Below, one piece after another: positions 6,754-11,708 of a stretch of 11,708 nucleotides of DNA (position 1 is the first letter of the stretch; every line of letters starts with the position of its first letter). The position numbers and the translations under genes are program-made. The stretch comes from Candidatus Yonathbacteria bacterium (GTDB taxonomy: Bacteria; Patescibacteriota; Minisyncoccia; Phycocordibacterales; UBA1550), in contig JACQCY010000015.1 in the NCBI GenBank assembly GCA_016201355.1, positions 1 to 11,708 on the forward strand. Direction: 5' to 3'. Below the pieces are notes generated by a model that was given only the letters and a program-made list of their open reading frames with translations, ran no database searches and had not been told where the DNA came from.

Positions 6754-7254
6754 ATGATGAACATTGCAAACCTCACCTTTAAAGAATTCATCGATGCGAT
6801 TATTCGTAATATGATACAGCCAGTAATAGTATTAATTTTTGCTCTCGCCATTCTTTATTTTCTCTGGAATGTCACTCAGTTCATCCGTAAGAGCGACGAC
6901 CCGAAAGAGATCGAGAAATTTAAAATAAATGCGATGTGGGGCATTGTCGCCATTTTTGTGATGGCATCAATGTGGGGACTGGTGGAGATCCTCATAAACT
7001 CTTTCGTGCCGGGAGCGGGGATACCCTCTTTTGGCTCTTCGGGAAATGTTACTAACCCTAACCAATATTCAGAACCAATCGGTCCTACAAAACCTGAAGG
7101 ATATACAAACTTTAAAATTGATTTGACTCAAACTAATCTTTTTAATGGTAAAATATGGGTAGATAAGTATGGTAATCCAACAGGGAATATTGGAGATGGT
7201 ATATCTCCTATGAAAAGGCCACTCGAAGGAGGCCCTAATCCCACCTCACCATAG
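6754..7254 (+). CDS. Pilin-like two-helix protein with long Pro/Gly/Asn-rich tail
   Basis: The 166-residue product has no signal peptide. Helix one (about 22-44) contains LFALAILYFLWNVTQFI, a charged loop follows (RKSDDPKEIEKFK, 45-57), and helix two (about 60-82) contains MWGIVAIFVMASMWGLVEIL. Residues 84-166 form an extra tail rich in Pro, Gly, Asn and Ser that the other four proteins lack. If the helices form a hairpin, both termini face the same side, presumably outward as in VirB2-type pilins, so the tail would be surface exposed. The DNA for much of the tail (about 7060-7200) is more AT-rich than the helix region. The helices are clearly paralogous with the 7410 and 7776 products. Two ATGs are adjacent (6754, 6757) and either could start translation. 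Function by family inference only. Confidence 0.78.
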   Translation: MMNIANLTFKEFIDAIIRNMIQPVIVLIFALAILYFLWNVTQFIRKSDDPKEIEKFKINAMWGIVAIFVMASMWGLVEILINSFVPGAGIPSFGSSGNVTNPNQYSEPIGPTKPEGYTNFKIDLTQTNLFNGKIWVDKYGNPTGNIGDGISPMKRPLEGGPNPTSP

Positions 7255-7308
7255 CCCCCCGTCGCCTTGAGACCCCCAAAATGATTCAAATTTAAACAAT
7301 AATTTCCC

Positions 7309-7337
7309 TTGCGTTTTTTAATAGGGTTTTATATAAT
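7309..7337 (+). promoter_or_regulatory. Promoter upstream of pilin-like gene 4, with a long leader
   Basis: TTGCGT (7309-7314), a 17-base spacer and a perfect TATAAT (7332-7337) make a good promoter match. The predicted start near 7344 leaves about 65 bases of leader before ATG 7410, unlike the leaderless arrangement of other genes here. Confidence 0.55.
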
Positions 7338-7346
7338 TATAGTAAT

Positions 7347-7371
7347 TACCACGAACAGAGAAGATGTGGTA
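7347..7371 (+). promoter_or_regulatory. Small hairpin at the 5' end of the pilin-like gene 4 leader
   Basis: TACCAC (7347-7352) and GTGGTA (7366-7371) are perfect complements around a 13-base purine-rich loop (GAACAGAGAAGAT). The hairpin would lie within a few bases of the predicted transcript start and could stabilise the mRNA or regulate it. With only six pairs, chance is possible. No ribosome-binding site is visible in the rest of the leader. Confidence 0.4.
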
Positions 7372-7409
7372 GAAAAATTAATAGTTAAGTAGTTTTAAAA
7401 ATCATATAT

Positions 7410-7754
7410 ATGAAAAAAGTTATTGCCTTTGGACTCGTATCCGCACCAATGCTCTTACTCGCCGCAGGTCCTATCAGTGATGTGGGTTCTGCTTTTACCG
7501 CCATTCAATCATGGATGAGGACATTGACAACCATCATCTTTGCCGCAGCGGTACTCTACTTTCTTTACGGAGTATTTAATTTTATTAAAAACCCTGGTGA
7601 TGCAACAAAACGAGAGGAAGGGCGCACGCAGATCATTTGGGGTATTATCGGTCTTACCGTAATGGCATCTATTTACGGACTCATTGGATTTCTCGGTTCA
7701 AGCACGGTAGGCATTGGAGGAAACACCATTTCTGCACCAGCTCTTCCTCTTTAA
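7410..7754 (+). CDS. Pilin-like two-helix protein with signal peptide
   Basis: The 114-residue product starts with a signal-peptide-like MKKVIAFGLVSAPMLLLAAG, probably cut near residues 18-19. Helix one (about 37-59) carries IIFAAAVLYFLYGVFNFI. The loop NPGDATKREEGRTQ is charged. Helix two (about 75-96) carries IIWGIIGLTVMASIYGLIGFL. A short tail of small and hydrophobic residues (IGGNTISAPALPL) ends the protein. The YFLYGVF and WGI..L.VMAS.YGL words are shared with the 6754 and 7776 products, showing recent common descent. Length, signal peptide and two-helix plan fit VirB2/TrbC-type pilins. It has its own promoter with a leader and is followed after 21 bases by the next paralogue. Export and pilus assembly are inferred from the family. 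Confidence 0.8.
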   Translation: MKKVIAFGLVSAPMLLLAAGPISDVGSAFTAIQSWMRTLTTIIFAAAVLYFLYGVFNFIKNPGDATKREEGRTQIIWGIIGLTVMASIYGLIGFLGSSTVGIGGNTISAPALPL

Positions 7755-7775
7755 TTAACGCATTATTAATTCCCC

Positions 7776-8021
7776 GTGGATGCTCTTACAAAAATAAAAA
7801 CGGAGATATTAAATCCCATTATCTGGCTCCTCTTTGCTCTTGCGGTAGGGTACTTTCTCTATGGAGTATTCGTCTTCATTCAAAATCAAGACAATGAAGA
7901 AGCTCAAAAAACAGGAAAGAATCATATGCTCTGGGGCATTCTCGGTATATTCTTTATGATTGCAGTGTATGGAATTCTTGGACTTATTGCAAGGACATTA
8001 GAAGTCCAAGTTCCCGGCTAA
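7776..8021 (+). CDS. Short pilin-like two-helix protein, GTG start
   Basis: The 81-residue product is the minimal version of the cluster's fold. Helix one (about 12-35) contains IIWLLFALAVGYFLYGVFVFI, the loop is QNQDNEEAQKTGKNH, and helix two (about 51-72) contains MLWGILGIFFMIAVYGILGLI. There is no signal peptide. It is a clear paralogue of the 6754 and 7410 products, especially in YFLYGVF.FI and LWGI.GI..M...YG. GTG 7776 is preferred because the LTKIKTEILNP segment before helix one aligns with the corresponding part of the paralogues and no ATG occurs before residue 51. The gene begins 21 bases after the previous stop and is probably co-transcribed. The helices could be inserted directly into the membrane by the Sec/YidC route. 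Function is inferred from family resemblance. Confidence 0.78.
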   Translation: MDALTKIKTEILNPIIWLLFALAVGYFLYGVFVFIQNQDNEEAQKTGKNHMLWGILGIFFMIAVYGILGLIARTLEVQVPG

Positions 8022-8038
8022 CACAGAAAAAGGAGTGA

Positions 8039-8131
8039 ATGTCGGCTAGTATTGAGTTGGTGCTTGGGGAGATTTTGTATTTTCTATTGATTATTAACTA
8101 TTGGCTATTGACTGTATTTGTGGGGACTTGA
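8039..8131 (+). CDS. Possible 30-residue hydrophobic peptide
   Basis: An ATG at 8039 follows AAGGAG (8030-8035), the best Shine-Dalgarno match in the window, with a short gap of three bases. The frame encodes 30 residues: MSASIELVLGEI and then an almost wholly hydrophobic stretch rich in Leu, Ile, Tyr and Trp, enough for one membrane helix. The stop (TGA, 8129-8131) overlaps the TTGACA box of the rpoB promoter candidate. It starts 17 bases after the last pilin-like gene and could be translated from the same mRNA. Against it: it is very short, the ribosome-binding gap is tight, and the second half lies in AT-rich TATTGA/TATTAA-type sequence that resembles spacers elsewhere here. Confidence 0.3.
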   Translation: MSASIELVLGEILYFLLIINYWLLTVFVGT

Positions 8132-8155
8132 CAAATAGTTCGTTTTTGATATTCT
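8128..8155 (+). promoter_or_regulatory. Candidate rpoB promoter with perfect -35 box
   Basis: TTGACA (8128-8133) is a perfect -35 hexamer, followed after 16 bases by TATTCT (8150-8155), four of six matches to the -10 consensus. The predicted start near 8162 gives rpoB a leader of about 144 bases containing the terminator-like hairpin at 8234-8275. A weaker alternative is CTGACA (8200-8205) with TATTAA (8221-8226). Confidence 0.45.
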
Positions 8156-8233
8156 CTCTGTTAAGGCTTGAAACTGATTGAGTTATTGATGACTTCTTCC
8201 TGACAATTTATTAGGCGCGGTATTAAAAATAGA

Positions 8234-8275
8234 CAAACAAACAAAGGATCATTCCCTTTGTTTGTTTGGTTTTTT
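8234..8275 (+). terminator. Intrinsic terminator or attenuator upstream of rpoB
   Basis: A perfect 14-base stem, CAAACAAACAAAGG (8234-8247) with CCTTTGTTTGTTTG (8255-8268), encloses a 7-base loop. It is followed by G and six Ts (8270-8275). This is the only classical hairpin-plus-U-tract in the window. It ends 30 bases before the rpoB ATG, so it either ends transcription of the pilin-like block or, if rpoB is transcribed from 8128-8155, works as an attenuator in the rpoB leader. Confidence 0.8.
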
Positions 8276-8305
8276 AATATTTAATAAAAGGAATTTAAAT
8301 ATATT

Positions 8306-11300
8306 ATGCGAGAGAAGAAATATTTTGCGCGTTACAAAAAGCCGCTCGTGCCATTGCCAAATCTTGTCGAGACGCATTTGAAATCATATCAATGGCTTCT
8401 TGAAGAAGGAATCAAAGAAACATTTAAAGATTTTTCTCCCATCAGAGATTATTCTGAAAAGAAATTCGAAATTGAATTTATCGGCATTGAAATCTCAAAG
8501 CCAAAATATGACGAATTCTACGCAAAAGAAAACAAGCTCTCGTACGAGGCGCCTCTCAAAGCGCGCGTAAAACTCATCAATAAGACATTTAAGAGCGAAA
8601 AAGAACAGGAAATCTTTATGGCGGATTTTCCGATGATGACCTCTCATGGCACCTTCATTGTGAACGGTATCGAGCGCGTGGTCATTCCTCAAATATCGCG
8701 TTCTTCCGGCATCTCGTTTACCGAAGAAGAAATAAAAGGGGGACGCTATTTTGGCGCAAAGATCATCCCCGGTCGTGGCGCATGGATAGAAATCGGCTCT
8801 GACCCCGATGGCGCCATCTATGTGCGTATTGATAAAAAGCGCAAATTCCCCGCCACCGTGCTTTTGCGCGCGCTTGGAGTGGAAACCAATGACGCTATCC
8901 TTAAACTTTTTTCAAAAGATGAATTTGCAAGAAAAGTCATCGAAACGACCATTGCAAAAGACCCGGCAAAAACGAGCGAGGAATCGTTCATAGAAATTCA
9001 CAAAAAACTTCGCGATGGAGACCTTGCTACTCCCGAAAATGCGAGGGGATTTGTCGAGTCTATTTTTTCAAAGGATAAATATGATCTCTCGGAAGTTGGT
9101 CGTTTTAAGTTTAATAAACGATTTAGCAAGTCCGTGGGGAAAGAGGATGTTGCTCGTCGCACGATTGATGCGGATGATATCTCCACCATCATTTCGCATA
9201 TCGTAAAATTGAACAAAAATCCGCACTCACTCCCCGATGATATCGACCATCTCGGTTCTCGTCGTGTCCGCGCAATAGGGGAGATGCTTCAACAAAAAAT
9301 ACGCGTGGGGTTGACCCAAATGAAACGCAATATTCAGGATCGTATGTCAACAATCGACACCGATGCGACACTTCCTATCCAGTTTATCAGTCCGCGACCA
9401 CTCCAAGCTCGTCTCAAAGAATTTTTCGCCACCAACCAACTCTCGCAGTTTATGGGCCAATATAATGTTCTCAATGAAATAGAACATCTGCGAACCTTTT
9501 CCGCTCTTGGTCCGGGAGGTCTCACGCGTGAACGCGCGGGCATCGAAGTGCGTGATGTTCATCCTTCCCACTATGGTCGCCTCTGTCCCATCCACACACC
9601 GGAAGGTCCCAATATCGGTCTTATTTTGCGTCTCTCGTGCTACGCGCGCATCAATGATTTCGGGATGATAGAAACACCCTATGTAAAAGTAAAAAAAGGC
9701 AAGATAACCGACGAGATCGTGTATATGGACGCCCTTGAAGAAGAAAACTTCTCTATTGCCCATATGGCGACAAAGATCGAGGGAGATCGTCTCGTTGAAG
9801 AGATGATCGAGGTTCGCCGTAATGGTCGCCCCGAGATTATTTCTCGCGACCTTGTTGATTATATCGATGTTGCGGCAAACCAAGGGTACTCCATAGCAAC
9901 CTCAATGATCCCGTTCCTCGAACATGATAATGCAAATCGCGCGTTGATGGGTTCCAATATGCAAAAACAAGCGATCCCTTGCGTTATCCCCGAAGCGCCC
10001 CTCGTCGCAACAGGAATGGAGGAGAGCGTCGCTTGCGATACGGGACGGCTTGTTGTTGCGGATACGGATGGCATCGTCACTCATTCTGATGCGAAAGAAA
10101 TCGTCGTCAAAGACAAAGGGGACAAAGAGCACGCTTATAAACTTATCAATTTTTCACGCACCAATGGACTCACGGTGTTCCACCAGCGACCGAGTGTCAG
10201 CGTGGGAGACAAAGTAAAAAAAGGCTCGATACTAGCGGACACATCGTCATCCGAGGGGGGACAAATCGCTCTCGGACAAAATATGCTCGTGGCATTTATG
10301 ACCTGGGGCGGTTCAAACTATGAAGACGCCATTATCCTTTCGGAGCGTCTCGTAAAAAATAGCAAGTTTACCTCGATCCATATGGACGAATTCATCGTCA
10401 ATGTGCGCGATACAAAACTTGGACCAGAGATAACCACTCACGATATTCCCAATGTAAGCGAGATAAAATTAAAAGACCTCGACGAGGACGGTATTATCCG
10501 TGTTGGCGCCGAAGTGCACCCCGAAGACATATTGGTCGGCAAAGTCACTCCAAAGGGAGAAACGGAACTCACACCCGAAGAGCGACTTCTCCGTTCTATC
10601 TTTGGAGAGAAATCACGCGATGTAAAAGACACATCACTTCGTATGGACCACGGCAAACGAGGTCGTGTTATCGGTGTGAAGATCTTCTCCCGCGAAAAAG
10701 GCGACAATCTTGAATCAGGGATTATCAAACGAATTCATCTCGAGGTTGCGCAGGTTCGCAATATCTCCGTCGGAGACAAACTCGCAGGACGACACGGAAA
10801 TAAAGGTGTCATCTCCGTCATTCTTCCCGAAGAAGATATGCCGTATATGGAAGATGGTACTCCTATTGATGTCATCTTGACACCGCTCGGTGTGCCATCG
10901 CGTATGAACCTTGGGCAGATTTTGGAGCTCCATTTGGGACTTGCCGCAAATACCCTCAATTACCAAGCTATCGTTCCTCCTTTTATGGGAGCTACTGCCC
11001 CCGAGATCAAAAACGAACTCGTAAAAGCAGGGTTCAATGAAAATGGAAAGATGAAACTCTATGACGGTCTCACGGGAGAATCTTTTGAACAAAATATTGC
11101 CGTTGGGTATATGTATATCTTGAAACTTAATCATATGGTTGAAGACAAGATTCATATGCGGTCTATAGGGCCATACTCTCTTATTACTCAGCAACCACTT
11201 GGTGGAAAAGCGCAAGGAGGTGGTCAACGATTTGGAGAAATGGAAGTTTGGGCGCTTGAAGGATACGGGGCATCACATGTTCTTCGCGAGATGCTCACCG

Positions 11301-11467
11301 TAAAATCAGACGATATTACCGGTCGCTCGGGAGCCTTTGATGCTATGGTGAAAGGCAACAATATTGAACAGACGAATATTCCAGAATCCTTCAATGTACT
11401 CTTGAATTATCTGCGTGGTCTCTCTCTGAATGTTAAGCTTCTCAAGGATACAGAAAGTAGAAAGTAG
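8306..11467 (+). CDS. rpoB: DNA-directed RNA polymerase subunit beta
   Basis: RpoB forms one half of the RNA polymerase cleft and much of the catalytic centre and rifampicin pocket. The 1053-residue length is short for the family, consistent with absence of the large lineage-specific insertions seen in E. coli. The rifampicin region spans about 378-403, followed by ALGPGGLTRERAGIEVRDVH (400-419) and CPIHTPEGPNIGLI (427-440). NMQKQAIP is at 551-558 and WGGSNYEDAI at 667-676. The catalytic lysines are in GDKLAGRHGNKGVIS (Lys825, Lys833). The C-terminal GGQRFGEMEVWALEGYGA (972-989) and the switch region LTVKSDDITGR precede a final anchor LNYLRGLSLNVKLL. Within the rifampicin region Gly384, Tyr386, Leu395 and Thr397 replace usually conserved residues. 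The last residues (TESRK) are encoded by AGAAAGTAG-type repeat DNA that continues into the spacer. AAAGGAA (8287-8292) is a distant, weak ribosome-binding site. rpoC follows after 61 bases. Confidence 0.98.
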   Translation: MREKKYFARYKKPLVPLPNLVETHLKSYQWLLEEGIKETFKDFSPIRDYSEKKFEIEFIGIEISKPKYDEFYAKENKLSYEAPLKARVKLINKTFKSEKEQEIFMADFPMMTSHGTFIVNGIERVVIPQISRSSGISFTEEEIKGGRYFGAKIIPGRGAWIEIGSDPDGAIYVRIDKKRKFPATVLLRALGVETNDAILKLFSKDEFARKVIETTIAKDPAKTSEESFIEIHKKLRDGDLATPENARGFVESIFSKDKYDLSEVGRFKFNKRFSKSVGKEDVARRTIDADDISTIISHIVKLNKNPHSLPDDIDHLGSRRVRAIGEMLQQKIRVGLTQMKRNIQDRMSTIDTDATLPIQFISPRPLQARLKEFFATNQLSQFMGQYNVLNEIEHLRTFSALGPGGLTRERAGIEVRDVHPSHYGRLCPIHTPEGPNIGLILRLSCYARINDFGMIETPYVKVKKGKITDEIVYMDALEEENFSIAHMATKIEGDRLVEEMIEVRRNGRPEIISRDLVDYIDVAANQGYSIATSMIPFLEHDNANRALMGSNMQKQAIPCVIPEAPLVATGMEESVACDTGRLVVADTDGIVTHSDAKEIVVKDKGDKEHAYKLINFSRTNGLTVFHQRPSVSVGDKVKKGSILADTSSSEGGQIALGQNMLVAFMTWGGSNYEDAIILSERLVKNSKFTSIHMDEFIVNVRDTKLGPEITTHDIPNVSEIKLKDLDEDGIIRVGAEVHPEDILVGKVTPKGETELTPEERLLRSIFGEKSRDVKDTSLRMDHGKRGRVIGVKIFSREKGDNLESGIIKRIHLEVAQVRNISVGDKLAGRHGNKGVISVILPEEDMPYMEDGTPIDVILTPLGVPSRMNLGQILELHLGLAANTLNYQAIVPPFMGATAPEIKNELVKAGFNENGKMKLYDGLTGESFEQNIAVGYMYILKLNHMVEDKIHMRSIGPYSLITQQPLGGKAQGGGQRFGEMEVWALEGYGASHVLREMLTVKSDDITGRSGAFDAMVKGNNIEQTNIPESFNVLLNYLRGLSLNVKLLKDTESRK

Positions 11468-11514
11468 AATTTTTAAATTTATTCTACTTACTATTTACTA
11501 CTTACTATTTACTA
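11459..11514. repeat. Inverted repeat plus 14-base tandem repeat between rpoB and rpoC
   Basis: AAGTAGAAT (11462-11470) and ATTCTACTT (11481-11489) form a perfect 9-base inverted repeat around a 10-base AT loop. CTTACTATTTACTA then occurs twice in perfect tandem (11487-11500, 11501-11514), and CTTACTAT recurs just before the rpoC ATG. The left end overlaps the last codons of rpoB. The region resembles 756-804 after the MBL gene. Confidence 0.75.
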
Positions 11515-11528
11515 CCCATTAACTTACT

Positions 11529-11708
11529 ATGAAACCATTACACGAACAGAAAAAATTTGACTCAATTCTTCTCAAGATCGCATCACCCGAAGACATAAAA
11601 GAGTGGTCGCATGGAGAAGTGACCAAGCCGGAGACGATCAATTACCGCACTCAAAAAAGCGAGCGTGGAGGTCTTTTTGACGAACGGATATTTGGTCCCG
11701 AGAAAGAC
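11529..11708 (+). CDS. rpoC: DNA-directed RNA polymerase subunit beta', N-terminal part (cut by window end)
   Basis: The first 60 codons are present, starting MKPLHEQKKFDSILLKIASP. The diagnostic RpoC N-terminus follows: SPEDIKEWSHGEVTKPETIN (19-38), YRTQKSERGGLFDERIFGPE (39-58), then Lys-Asp at the window edge. This segment leads into the zinc-binding clamp region of the beta' subunit, whose cysteines would lie just beyond the window. RpoC carries the catalytic NADFDGD loop, also outside. The gene lies 61 bases after rpoB in the same orientation, the usual rpoBC pairing, and is probably co-transcribed through the repeat-rich spacer. No Shine-Dalgarno is seen before ATG 11529. Confidence 0.96.
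   Translation, partial: MKPLHEQKKFDSILLKIASPEDIKEWSHGEVTKPETINYRTQKSERGGLFDERIFGPEKD

Noticed and set aside
7637..7897. 86-residue open frame overlapping the junction of the last two pilin-like genes
   Set aside because: It is out of frame with two well-supported paralogues and its residues show no coherent membrane or domain pattern.

Overview
The window reads as a chromosomal segment of a bacterium of the Candidate Phyla Radiation (Patescibacteria), most likely a Parcubacteria-type lineage. Several things point there: a short RpoB (1053 residues) without the large lineage-specific insertions of proteobacteria, a metallo-beta-lactamase-fold protein with degenerate metal ligands of a type I associate with Parcubacteria, small two-helix pilin-like proteins including one with the 'LVPC...C' start typical of this group, near absence of Shine-Dalgarno sequences, and very AT-rich, repeat-laden spacers between coding regions of moderate GC. 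The taxonomic call is inference. All genes recognised are on the + strand. Every main gene ends in TAA or TAG, and none needs a UGA codon read as an amino acid.

Layout. 123-1198: a degenerate MBL-fold protein and a small single-pass membrane protein, followed by an unusual nested repeat (1195-1295). 1361-3838: complete gyrA, then a very AT-rich spacer with four copies of a ten-base word. 4004-5880: a SAM-dependent methyltransferase and a membrane-anchored family-1 solute-binding protein in one tight unit. 5909-8021: five consecutive small genes for two-helix membrane proteins of the VirB2/TrbC pilin type, three of them clear tandem paralogues. A possible 30-residue hydrophobic peptide follows (8039-8131). 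8306-11467: complete rpoB, preceded by a perfect -35 box and a strong terminator-like hairpin. 11529-11708: the first 60 codons of rpoC, cut by the window end.

How the parts may work together. gyrA, rpoB and rpoC are core DNA topology and transcription genes. Between them lies an envelope block: a binding protein with no permease beside it and an array of pilin-like subunits. Such an array could form a surface filament or the pilus part of a type IV secretion-like or DNA-uptake apparatus; the partner ATPase and channel genes are not in this window.

Regulation. Several promoter-like pairs are visible. Three place a -10 box only 6-7 bases before the start codon (genes at 123, 4004 and 6378), the geometry expected for leaderless mRNAs. 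Two units have longer leaders: the 7410 gene (a leader with a small hairpin) and rpoB (a leader containing the terminator-like hairpin, a possible attenuator).
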